NCBI GenBank assembly: GCA_020636575.1
Contig: JACJXP010000004.1
Coordinates: 1-64,000, forward strand
Origin: Chitinophagales bacterium
Lineage (GTDB): Bacteria; Bacteroidota; Bacteroidia; Chitinophagales; Chitinophagaceae
Direction: 5' to 3'
Length of the DNA stretch: 64,000 nt
The notes beneath the pieces are model-generated. The model was given only the letters and a program-made list of their open reading frames with translations. It was not told the origin of the DNA and ran no database searches. This document shows, one piece after another, positions 16,530 to 24,841 of this stretch (the first letter of the stretch is position 1; each line of letters opens with the position of its first letter). The translations under genes and the position numbers were made by a program.

Positions 16530-17826
16530 TACAAACAGGGAATCACAGGTAATAGATTTCAGAGAAGCAACGATCAAGGGTCAGCCAGATGACAAAGGCC
16601 TCTTTTTCCCGGTTGCCATCCCACAGGTCGAAAAAGAGCTGTTAAATGAGGTCGAGGGTCTGGCAAACGAAGAAATTGCTTTCCGGGTGATAAAACCTTA
16701 TATCGGTGATACTATTTCGGAAGAGTCATTATTTGAGATCGTAGCAGAGACCGTCAATTTCCCTATTCCGCTTATAAAAGTTACAGATGATATTTATTCA
16801 CTTGAACTTTTTCATGGACCCACATTGGCGTTTAAGGATGTTGGGGCCAGGTTTATGAGCCGGTGTTTAAGCCATTTTGTGAAAGACCGGTCAGAAGATA
16901 TCACTATACTCGTAGCTACATCAGGCGATACCGGCGGAGCAGTTGCCAATGGTTTTTATGATGTGGAAGGAGTTAATGTTATCATTTTATATCCTTCAGG
17001 TAAAGTGAGTCCGGTCCAGGAAAAACAATTGACTACGCTGGGTAAGAATATACATGCCCTGGAAGTGAAAGGCAATTTTGATGATTGCCAGCGAATGGTG
17101 AAACAGGCTTTTGCAGATACGGAACTTAATCAAAAGCTACGGCTTACTTCTGCCAACTCCATTAATGTGGCCCGCTGGTTGCCGCAGCAGTTTTATTATT
17201 TCTTTGCTTATAAGCAATGGTTGAGAAGCGGGTTGGGTGATCAGCGTAAGCCTCCGGTCATTTCAGTTCCCAGTGGAAATTTTGGAAATATCTGTGCCGG
17301 AATATTAGCATGGTCATCGGCGTTACCCGTAAAACATTTTATTGCTGCATGCAACAGCAACGATGTGGTAAGTGATTATTTAAGAACGGAAGTACTAAAG
17401 CCTAAACAAACAGTACCTACATTGAGCAATGCCATGGATGTGGGAGATCCCAGCAATTTTGTCCGGATCCTTGAAATATTTAATCATCGTTTCCCTGATG
17501 TTGAATCCATGCTTTCTTCATATACCATAAGTGACGAAGAAACCCTGCAAACGATAAAAGAGGTTTTTCGCCAGTATAATTATACCTGTGACCCTCACGG
17601 TGCCGTAGGATTTCTATCCCTTCAGCGCTGGCTGAATGATAACCCCGGTAATAAAGGATATTTTATTGAGACAGCCCACCCGGTAAAGTTTCCGGATGCT
17701 GTTGAAGAAGCGACAGGCATCAATGTTGAACTGCCATTTGCAGTGAAAGAAATAATGCAGTCAGAAAAAAGATCAACTATTATCAGTCCGAGATTCGAAG
17801 AATTAAAGGACTTGCTGCTAAAATAA
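16516..17826 (+). CDS. thrC: Threonine synthase
   Basis: A 436-aa PLP enzyme converting phosphohomoserine to threonine. The PLP lysine lies in PTLAFKDVGARF (about K110). The phosphate loop is TSGDTGGAVANGF, and SVPSGNFGNICAG and HGAVGFLSL follow. The start is a TTG at 16516: it gives the family N-terminus MKYFSTN, and an in-frame stop lies shortly upstream with no ATG in between. AAGGAG abuts the TTG with almost no spacer, so coupling to thrB translation is probably important. It is the last gene of the operon. Confidence 0.95.
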   Translation: MKYFSTNRESQVIDFREATIKGQPDDKGLFFPVAIPQVEKELLNEVEGLANEEIAFRVIKPYIGDTISEESLFEIVAETVNFPIPLIKVTDDIYSLELFHGPTLAFKDVGARFMSRCLSHFVKDRSEDITILVATSGDTGGAVANGFYDVEGVNVIILYPSGKVSPVQEKQLTTLGKNIHALEVKGNFDDCQRMVKQAFADTELNQKLRLTSANSINVARWLPQQFYYFFAYKQWLRSGLGDQRKPPVISVPSGNFGNICAGILAWSSALPVKHFIAACNSNDVVSDYLRTEVLKPKQTVPTLSNAMDVGDPSNFVRILEIFNHRFPDVESMLSSYTISDEETLQTIKEVFRQYNYTCDPHGAVGFLSLQRWLNDNPGNKGYFIETAHPVKFPDAVEEATGINVELPFAVKEIMQSEKRSTIISPRFEELKDLLLK

Positions 17827-17858
17827 TATTGATTTCATATTAGCCTTTTTTGCTGCCG

Positions 17859-17866
17859 TATATTTG
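17859..17866 (+). promoter_or_regulatory. Candidate -7 box upstream of the 17883 gene
   Basis: TATATTTG matches TAnnTTTG 17 bp before the ATG at 17883. No convincing -33 partner was found. Confidence 0.3.
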
Positions 17867-17882
17867 CAGGGAAGAGATTGTT

Positions 17883-18455
17883 ATGCAAGACATTGAACCC
17901 TATTATAACTGGCGACATATTTATATCAGCGAAGAAGATCAGCGGTCGCCTTTCTATGGAAGAACATATTCCGAATTTGAATTTTCGCAGGCAGTATATA
18001 ATTATTATATACATCCGCAGTGGGACGATTTTGGCAGCCGCACCCTTTACCTGAAAGTATTACTGGCAGATTACGATGAAAAATATGCAGTGATCGAATT
18101 GATCGGGGAGTGGAATGATGCTATTGAGAATGATATTATGGAGTTGAAAAGGGAGGTGTTGGAGAAGTTCATGTATGAAGGGATCCATAAATTCATCCTG
18201 ATCAGCGAGAATGTCTTGAACTTCCACAGTGACGGTAAGGATTATTATGAAGAATTGCATGAGGAACTAAGCGAGGAGAATGGGTGGGTGGTTTGTTTAA
18301 ATATGCCCGAGCAGACGCAGTACGATTTTAAACAGGCAAAGCTTAATTATTATATAGAACTCCTGGAACTGGGTAACTGGCGGACATATAAGCCCTTCCA
18401 TTTGTACAGAAAAATAGACGATGAGATATTAATGCGGATCAGGAATGACAATTAA
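17883..18455 (+). CDS. Conserved hypothetical protein
   Basis: A 190-aa acidic, soluble protein without signal peptide or membrane segments. ATG 17883 (MQDIEPYYNW) is chosen over an upstream TTG at 17850. The sequence is rich in Tyr, Glu and Asp and alternates short strands with helices (EIEFSQAV-like, YAVIELIGEWNDAIENDI, VLEKFMYEGIHKFILISENV). I do not recognise a family. It sits alone between the thr operon and sdhCAB, so context gives no clear function. Confidence 0.7.
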   Translation: MQDIEPYYNWRHIYISEEDQRSPFYGRTYSEFEFSQAVYNYYIHPQWDDFGSRTLYLKVLLADYDEKYAVIELIGEWNDAIENDIMELKREVLEKFMYEGIHKFILISENVLNFHSDGKDYYEELHEELSEENGWVVCLNMPEQTQYDFKQAKLNYYIELLELGNWRTYKPFHLYRKIDDEILMRIRNDN

Positions 18456-18477
18456 ACCTGGTACAGCAGCAAAAACT

Positions 18478-18511
18478 TTTGTCATTTTTTAGTCATCGGG
18501 TAGTATTTTTG
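18478..18511 (+). promoter_or_regulatory. Candidate promoter of sdhCAB
   Basis: TTTG (18478-18481), a 22-bp spacer and TATTTTTG (18504-18511, TAnnTTTG type) lie 27 bp before the sdhC ATG. The spacer is slightly longer than the usual ~19-20 bp. Confidence 0.4.
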
Positions 18512-18538
18512 CCGAAATCAGTTTCTTTCTTCAAGAAT

Positions 18539-19216
18539 ATGTTTATGAAATGGTCTGAAATTTTCACTTCATCGGTCGGGAAAAAGTGGGTAATGGCATT
18601 GACGGGATTTTTCTTAATTCTTTTTTTGATAGTACATGTGGGCCTTAATGCCTGTATCTGGGCAAATGATGGCGGAGCAATGTTTGAGAAAGGAGCCCAT
18701 TTTATGGGGTCAAATATTATTCCCCGTATCCTTGAAGTAGGATTGATCATTGGGTTCTTATTGCATATCATCCAGGGATTAATGTTGGAGCTGCAGAACC
18801 GCAGCAAAAGGAAAAAAGGTTATGCTGTATCAATGGGTAACAACGGTAGTAAATGGTACAGCAGGAGTATGGGACTCCTGGGTACATTGATCCTGATCTT
18901 TCTTATCATTCACCTTTCCCATTTCTGGATACCCAATCGCTCCAACCAGGGCTGGTTATTAGGGCCGGAAATAAGTTTGTATGAAGAAATGAAAGAGGTT
19001 TTCCAGACGGAATGGATAGTGATCGTTTACATATTAGGATGTATTTCATTAGCATGGCACCTGGTGCATGGTTTTCAAAGTGCTTTCAGAACCTTTGGAG
19101 TCACCAACAAAAGATACCTCTCAATACTTAACTGTATTGGAATAGGATTCTCTGTTATAGTGCCATTAGCATTCGCATTAATGCCGTTGAGTTTTTATTT
19201 CGGATGGTTAAAATAA
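18539..19216 (+). CDS. sdhC: Succinate dehydrogenase/fumarate reductase cytochrome b subunit
   Basis: A 225-aa membrane anchor of the type B complex II. Five hydrophobic helices are evident; the first begins SVGKKWVMALTGFFLILFL and carries a His (IVHVG), and later helices carry further His residues (LLHIIQG, IIHLSHF, LVHGF) suitable for two haems b. It passes electrons between the quinone pool and SdhB. ATG 18539 is used (ATG 18545 also possible); the frame itself opens further upstream without a family-like N-terminus. It is the first gene of sdhCAB. Confidence 0.92.
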   Translation: MFMKWSEIFTSSVGKKWVMALTGFFLILFLIVHVGLNACIWANDGGAMFEKGAHFMGSNIIPRILEVGLIIGFLLHIIQGLMLELQNRSKRKKGYAVSMGNNGSKWYSRSMGLLGTLILIFLIIHLSHFWIPNRSNQGWLLGPEISLYEEMKEVFQTEWIVIVYILGCISLAWHLVHGFQSAFRTFGVTNKRYLSILNCIGIGFSVIVPLAFALMPLSFYFGWLK

Positions 19217-19268
19217 ATTCAAGGGTGTAAAAGCCCGGGAAAAGTATTTATAAATATCACATTGAGTT

Positions 19269-21245
19269 ATGCTGGATTCAAAAATTCCCGCCGGAAAATT
19301 AGAAGATAAGTGGACAGACTATAAAGGCCATTGCAAATTGGTGAACCCGGCCAATAAAAGAAAGCTGGAAGTAATTGTGGTAGGTACAGGATTAGCAGGG
19401 GCTTCAGCAGCTGCTTCATTGGGCGAACTGGGTTATAAAGTAAAAGCATTTTGCTTCCAGGATTCACCAAGAAGAGCTCACTCTATTGCTGCACAGGGTG
19501 GTATCAACGCTGCCAAAAATTATCAGAACGATGGCGATTCTGTTTTTCGCTTATTCTATGATACAGTAAAAGGAGGTGATTACAGGGCAAGAGAGGCGAA
19601 TGTGCACAGGCTTGCAGAAGTAAGTGTAAATATTATTGACCAGTGTGTTGCCCAAGGGGTGCCCTTTGCCAGGGAATATGGGGGATTGCTGAATAACCGT
19701 TCCTTTGGTGGTACACAGGTAAAAAGAACATTTTATGCGGCTGGCCAAACTGGTCAGCAATTATTGATAGGTGCTTACCAGGCTCTTGAAAGACAAGTGG
19801 GACTTGGAAATGTAGAGCAATTTACCCGGCATGAAATGCTGGATGTGGTCATCATTGATGGAAAGGCAAGAGGTATCATTTGCCGGGATCTTGTAACAGG
19901 TGAGCTGGAAAGACATTTTGGTCATGCAGTGTTGCTTTGCACCGGTGGATATGGTAATGTATTTTATCTTTCTACCAATGCCATGGGCAGTAATGTAACT
20001 GCGATATGGAAAGCACATAAAAAAGGTGCTTATTTCGGTAATCCTTGTTTTACACAAATACATCCTACCTGTATCCCTGTTAGCGGTGACCATCAGTCCA
20101 AGCTGACATTAATGTCTGAGTCATTAAGAAATGATGGACGTATCTGGGTGCCGAAACAAAAAGATGATACAAGAAAAGCTAACGATATACCTGAAGAAGA
20201 AAGAGACTATTATCTGGAAAGAAGGTATCCGGCATTCGGAAACCTGGTTCCAAGAGATGTGGCTTCGAGAGCTGCCAAAGAAAGATGCGATGCAGGTTAT
20301 GGTGTTGGTACAACCAAACAAGCTGTTTATCTCGATTTTAAATATAACCTGATCAATAAATACGGAAAAGCTGAAGCCAATAAACAGGGTATTCATAATC
20401 CTGATGAGGCCACTTTGATCGCTTTGGGTAAAGAAGTTGTGAAAGAGGAATATGGCAATCTTTTTGATATGTATGAGAAGATCACCGGCGAAAATCCTTA
20501 TGAGGTACCAATGAGAATTTATCCGGCAGTGCATTATACCATGGGTGGCATCTGGGTAGATTATGAATTAATGACTACGGTAAAAGGTTTGTATTCCCTG
20601 GGAGAAGCCAATTTCAGTGATCATGGAGCTAACCGCCTGGGCGCTTCGGCATTGATGCAGGGACTAGCTGATGGATATTTTGTTATCCCGTATACAATGG
20701 GTAATTACCTGGCTGATGATATTGCAACAAAGCCTATTCCTACTACTCATGAGGCATTTGAACAGGCAGAAAAAAATGTAGCTGACCGAATCAATGCTTT
20801 GATGAATGTAAAAGGAAATCAAACGGTAGAAAGTTTTCATAAAAGGCTTGGAAAGATCATGTGGGAAAAGTGCGGTATGGCAAGAAATGAACAAGGCTTA
20901 AAAGAAGCGATCACCGAGATACAGCAATTAAAAAAAGAGTTTTGGAGTGATGTAAAAATTCCGGGAGAGATCAGCGAAATGAATCCTGAGTTGGATAAAG
21001 CAGGCCGTGTGGCTGATTTTATTGAACTGGGTGAGCTGATGTGTATGGATGCATTAGACAGGAAAGAAAGTTGCGGTGGTCATTTCAGAGAGGAAAGTCA
21101 GACGGAAGAGGGTGAAGCAAAAAGAGATGATGAGAACTATAGCTATGTTGCTGCATGGGAATATAAAGGTGATAGCAACTGGCAGTTGCATAAAGAGGAG
21201 TTGACTTTTGAAATAGTAAAGCCAACACAACGATCATATAAGTAA
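19269..21245 (+). CDS. sdhA: Succinate dehydrogenase/fumarate reductase flavoprotein subunit
   Basis: A 658-aa FAD subunit that oxidises succinate to fumarate or performs the reverse reaction. It has the dinucleotide motif VVGTGLAGASAAASLGELG (about 36-54), the covalent-FAD histidine region RRAHSIAAQGGINAAKN, the active-site HPTCIPVSG stretch, and HYTMGGIWVD with SLGEANFSDHGANRLGASA near the capping domain. Its length fits the epsilon/Bacteroidota type B enzymes. It lies 52 bp after sdhC and 18 bp before the sdhB ATG. Confidence 0.95.
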   Translation: MLDSKIPAGKLEDKWTDYKGHCKLVNPANKRKLEVIVVGTGLAGASAAASLGELGYKVKAFCFQDSPRRAHSIAAQGGINAAKNYQNDGDSVFRLFYDTVKGGDYRAREANVHRLAEVSVNIIDQCVAQGVPFAREYGGLLNNRSFGGTQVKRTFYAAGQTGQQLLIGAYQALERQVGLGNVEQFTRHEMLDVVIIDGKARGIICRDLVTGELERHFGHAVLLCTGGYGNVFYLSTNAMGSNVTAIWKAHKKGAYFGNPCFTQIHPTCIPVSGDHQSKLTLMSESLRNDGRIWVPKQKDDTRKANDIPEEERDYYLERRYPAFGNLVPRDVASRAAKERCDAGYGVGTTKQAVYLDFKYNLINKYGKAEANKQGIHNPDEATLIALGKEVVKEEYGNLFDMYEKITGENPYEVPMRIYPAVHYTMGGIWVDYELMTTVKGLYSLGEANFSDHGANRLGASALMQGLADGYFVIPYTMGNYLADDIATKPIPTTHEAFEQAEKNVADRINALMNVKGNQTVESFHKRLGKIMWEKCGMARNEQGLKEAITEIQQLKKEFWSDVKIPGEISEMNPELDKAGRVADFIELGELMCMDALDRKESCGGHFREESQTEEGEAKRDDENYSYVAAWEYKGDSNWQLHKEELTFEIVKPTQRSYK

Positions 21246-21263
21246 TTGACTAATTGTACAAGT

Positions 21264-22025
21264 ATGGAAAATTATACGATGAATCTTACGTTGAAAGTCT
21301 GGAGGCAAAAGAATAGCGCTGATAAGGGTAGGTTTGAAACTTATCCTGTAAAGAATATTTCTTCTGAAATGTCTTTCCTCGAAATGATCGATGTGCTGAA
21401 TGAAGAATTGATCCGTGATGGAAAAGACCCTATCGCTTTTGATCATGACTGCCGGGAAGGTATCTGTGGTATGTGTTCCATGTATATCAACGGACGTCCG
21501 CATGGGCCGTGGAAAAATAATACAGTTTGCCAGTTACACATGAGGGCTTATAATGATGGTGATACAATAGTAATAGAACCGTGGCGGGCTAATGCGTTCC
21601 CTGTTATTAAAGATTTAGTGGTAGATCGTTCTGCATTCGACCGTATTATCCAGGCAGGTGGATTTATTTCAGTAAATACAGGTGTAACTGTTGATGCCAA
21701 CGCAACCCCGATAGAAAAAGATAAAGCGGATGCCGCATTTGCAGCGGCAGCTTGTATTGGATGCGGAGCTTGTGTAGCAGCCTGTAAAAATTCTTCAGCC
21801 TTACTATTTGTTTCAGCCAAAGCCTCTCATCTTGCTTTATTACCACAAGGTGATCCGGAAAGAAAATCAAGGGCATTGGATATGGTGGCACAAATGGATA
21901 AAGAAGGATTTGGTGCCTGTACGAATACCGGTGCCTGTGAAGCGGTTTGTCCGAAAGGGATCTCCATTGAAAATATTGCGAGGATGAACAGGGAATTTAT
22001 GATGGCCGGCTTGAGTGCAGATTAA
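21264..22025 (+). CDS. sdhB: Succinate dehydrogenase/fumarate reductase iron-sulfur subunit
   Basis: A 253-aa electron-transfer subunit. The 2Fe-2S cluster cysteines lie in CREGICGMCSMYING plus the later TVCQLH. The 4Fe-4S and 3Fe-4S clusters lie in CIGCGACVAACKN and CTNTGACEAVCPKGI. ATG 21264 is used; the frame opens at a TTG at 21246, and ATG 21279 is another option. It closes the operon, which ends in a strong terminator 24 bp on. Confidence 0.95.
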   Translation: MENYTMNLTLKVWRQKNSADKGRFETYPVKNISSEMSFLEMIDVLNEELIRDGKDPIAFDHDCREGICGMCSMYINGRPHGPWKNNTVCQLHMRAYNDGDTIVIEPWRANAFPVIKDLVVDRSAFDRIIQAGGFISVNTGVTVDANATPIEKDKADAAFAAAACIGCGACVAACKNSSALLFVSAKASHLALLPQGDPERKSRALDMVAQMDKEGFGACTNTGACEAVCPKGISIENIARMNREFMMAGLSAD

Positions 22026-22049
22026 AATAATTATCGAAACACATAGATC

Positions 22050-22076
22050 AAACCCTTTGTCATAAAGGGTTTTTTT
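22050..22076 (+). terminator. Terminator of sdhCAB
   Basis: AAACCCTTT (22050-22058) pairs with AAAGGGTTT (22064-22072) around a GTCAT loop and runs into a T tract. Confidence 0.9.
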
Positions 22077-22122
22077 ATTGAAACCGGTTTTCGTACATTC
22101 AAATACTTTTAAAAAATGTGTT

Positions 22123-24282
22123 ATGTACTTAAAACTTTCCTCTGCAGTATGTTTGCTGCTATTTATCGTTATGGCATGTAATGATTCAAATCCAGATAGA
22201 GAAGCTGTAAAGTGGCCGGAAGGAGTGGCGGCACCTGTGGCTGATAAAAAAGTAACAGAGCTAACTGCTCATGGTGATACCCGTTTGGATGAGTATTACT
22301 GGATGAATGATTATTTCAAAAAAGGACCTGACAGTTCTAATGTAGTAGCTTACCTGGAGGCAGAAAATAAGTACCTGGATACTATGATGAGCGGGACAAA
22401 AAAGTTCCAGGAAGAATTGTTTGATGAAATGAAAGGAAGGATCAAGGAAAAAGATGAGTCTGTGCCGGTACTTAGTCACGGTTATTATTATTACAGAAGA
22501 ACAGAGGAAGGGAAACAGTATTATAAATATTGCCGTAAAAAAGGATCATTAGATGCACCGGAAGAAATTTTACTGGATGTAGATAAAATGGCAGAGGGTT
22601 CCGATTATTTTGCTGCTACCGGGTTTGCTATAAGCCCTGATAATAAAATGCTGGCTTATGGGATCGATAAATTATCCCGCAGGCAGTATACGATCTTTAT
22701 CAAGAATCTTGAAACGGGTGAGATAATGGCTGATGAGATCGCTAACACAGAAGGGGGACCTGTATGGGCTAATGATAACGCAACCATATTCTATACCTCA
22801 AAGAACCCGGTAACACTGTTATCAGAAAAAATAAAGAAGCATAAATTAGGTTCTGCTTCCTCTGCAGATGTGGTCGTGTATGAAGAAAAAGATCCTTCTA
22901 ATTATATCGGTGTATATAAGACCAAATCGGATAAGTATATAAATATTTATTCCTGGGCCACTATGTCTGCTGAGCACCGGATCATTGATGCAGATAAACC
23001 AGATGCAGGTTTCAAAGTATTTCAGCCAAGAATGAAGGATGTGCTTTATAGTTTTGATCATTGGGGCGACAAGTTCCTGATCGTTACCAATAAAGACGCT
23101 AAGAATTTCAGGTTGATGGAAACACCGGTAGATAAAACCGGTGTGGAGAACTGGACAGAAGTGATCCCGCACAGAACTGATGTACTGTTGGAAGGAATCG
23201 ATGTATTTAAGGACTATTGGGTAATAAGCGAAAGAAAGAATGGCCTTTTGCAAATACGCATCAGGGATGTGAACAATGGGAAGGAACATTATCTTGATTT
23301 TGGTGAACCTGCTTATTCGGCTTATCCTACCGGAAATGCAGAATTTGATACAAAAACATTACGTTATAATTATACATCACTCACGACTCCATCATCAGTG
23401 TATGACTACAATATGGCAGATCATACAAAGAAATTGATGAAAGAACAGGAAGTGCTGGGAGGTTTTGATAAGGATGATTATGTAACTGAGAGGATCTATG
23501 CTACTGCCCGGGATAGTGTGAAAGTTCCTATCTCTATTGTTTATAAGAAAGGCACCAAGAAGAACGGGAATGCCCCACTGCTTCTTTATGGTTATGGTTC
23601 TTATGGTGCCAGTATGGATGCAGGTTTCAACAGCAGCAGACTGAGCTTATTGAATCGTGGATTTATTTATGCTATAGCACATATCAGGGGCGGGCAGGAA
23701 ATGGGACGTCAATGGTATGAGGATGGAAAGATGATGAAGAAGATCAATACTTTTAATGATTTTGTTGATTGCGGGCAATACCTGGTTGATGAAAAATATA
23801 CTTCAAAAGGACATTTGTATGCCATGGGTGGCAGTGCAGGCGGATTACTAATGGGTGCCATTGTAAACCTGGCTCCGGATCTCTGGAATGGGGTAGTAGC
23901 TGCCGTTCCTTTTGTAGATGTATTGACAACCATGTCAGATCCAACCATTCCGTTAACTACAAACGAATATGACGAATGGGGCAACCCGGCCGATAAGGAA
24001 TCATACTATTATATGAAGTCATACTCTCCATATGATAATGTTCAAAAGAAAGCTTATCCCAATATTTTAGTAACAACAGGTTTACATGATAGCCAGGTGC
24101 AATATTTTGAGCCGGCAAAATGGGTGGCCCGCTTAAGAGCCATGAAAACTGACAGTAATTTGTTATTACTCAAGACAAATATGTCAGCGGGCCATGGTGG
24201 TTCATCCGGAAGGTTTGACTATTTAAAGGAAGTAGCGTTGCAATATGCATTCCTGATGGCCTTAGAAGGAATTACAAACTAA
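22123..24282 (+). CDS. S9 family prolyl oligopeptidase (oligopeptidase B-like) lipoprotein
   Basis: A 719-aa serine peptidase. The N-terminus is a lipoprotein signal with lipobox VMAC (Cys about 24), so it is probably anchored in the periplasm or outer membrane. A seven-bladed propeller precedes the alpha/beta hydrolase domain. Catalytic residues are S571 (GGSAGG), D656 (LHDSQV) and H691 (AGHGG); YGYGSYG and HIRGGQEMG mark the oxyanion region. It cleaves short peptides after basic or prolyl residues, depending on subtype. ATG 22123 gives the signal peptide; the frame opens earlier at a TTG (22078) inside the sdh terminator. It overlaps the next convergent gene by 4 bp. Confidence 0.92.
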   Translation: MYLKLSSAVCLLLFIVMACNDSNPDREAVKWPEGVAAPVADKKVTELTAHGDTRLDEYYWMNDYFKKGPDSSNVVAYLEAENKYLDTMMSGTKKFQEELFDEMKGRIKEKDESVPVLSHGYYYYRRTEEGKQYYKYCRKKGSLDAPEEILLDVDKMAEGSDYFAATGFAISPDNKMLAYGIDKLSRRQYTIFIKNLETGEIMADEIANTEGGPVWANDNATIFYTSKNPVTLLSEKIKKHKLGSASSADVVVYEEKDPSNYIGVYKTKSDKYINIYSWATMSAEHRIIDADKPDAGFKVFQPRMKDVLYSFDHWGDKFLIVTNKDAKNFRLMETPVDKTGVENWTEVIPHRTDVLLEGIDVFKDYWVISERKNGLLQIRIRDVNNGKEHYLDFGEPAYSAYPTGNAEFDTKTLRYNYTSLTTPSSVYDYNMADHTKKLMKEQEVLGGFDKDDYVTERIYATARDSVKVPISIVYKKGTKKNGNAPLLLYGYGSYGASMDAGFNSSRLSLLNRGFIYAIAHIRGGQEMGRQWYEDGKMMKKINTFNDFVDCGQYLVDEKYTSKGHLYAMGGSAGGLLMGAIVNLAPDLWNGVVAAVPFVDVLTTMSDPTIPLTTNEYDEWGNPADKESYYYMKSYSPYDNVQKKAYPNILVTTGLHDSQVQYFEPAKWVARLRAMKTDSNLLLLKTNMSAGHGGSSGRFDYLKEVALQYAFLMALEGITN

Positions 24283-24839
24283 AAACTATAAGATACCATC
24301 AGTGTGCCTGCATAAAGCGGGTCGCTGATGGTTTCCTTCCACAGCAAAATCCCAGGTTTAATACTGATCTTTTCATTTAGCTGGTAACCCACAGATAGGT
24401 CAGCTCCAATGTTGAACCGGAATGTTTTATTATAATAAGCCAGTGATGGGCCGGCTCCAATAGTCAAAAATATTTTATTGCTGAAGTGATGAATGATGCC
24501 ACCGTAAGTGGTCAACAGGTAATAAAGCGGGTAATGATAACTGCTTGTAACAACTTTTTCATCTCTGCCCAGGTAAACTGAAATAGTTGCAGAGCCCAGA
24601 AACCCGGTTCTTTTTGCGGGAACTTTGTGTAGGATGCCAAACCTTTTGTTGCTATAGGAATACCCCGCAGACAATCCTGCAAAATGTGTTTTAAAAAAAG
24701 TGCTGATGGGGATATCGATGGCGACGCCTACCTGGTGTTTTTTACCATCTGGTAATATAAGTCTTAATGTACTGTCTGTTTGCCCGGAGATGTCCTGGAT
24801 CAGAAAGAAAGAAAATAAAATAGCAATAACGGATCTCAT
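24279..24839 (-). CDS. Secreted outer-membrane beta-barrel-like protein
   Basis: A 186-aa protein with a signal peptide (MRSVIAILFSFFLIQDISGQ). The rest alternates polar and aromatic residues in short strands (GVAIDIPISTFF, FAGLSAGYSYS, IFLTIGAGPSLAYY, FNIGADLSVGYQL) and ends in TLMVSYSF, a terminal Phe typical of outer-membrane barrels. It starts 2 bp after the stop of the upstream PKD/CHU_C gene on the same strand, so it is probably co-transcribed and may help or accompany that surface protein. No family name can be given. Confidence 0.7.
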   Translation of the reverse strand: MRSVIAILFSFFLIQDISGQTDSTLRLILPDGKKHQVGVAIDIPISTFFKTHFAGLSAGYSYSNKRFGILHKVPAKRTGFLGSATISVYLGRDEKVVTSSYHYPLYYLLTTYGGIIHHFSNKIFLTIGAGPSLAYYNKTFRFNIGADLSVGYQLNEKISIKPGILLWKETISDPLYAGTLMVSYSF

Positions 24840-24841
24840 AA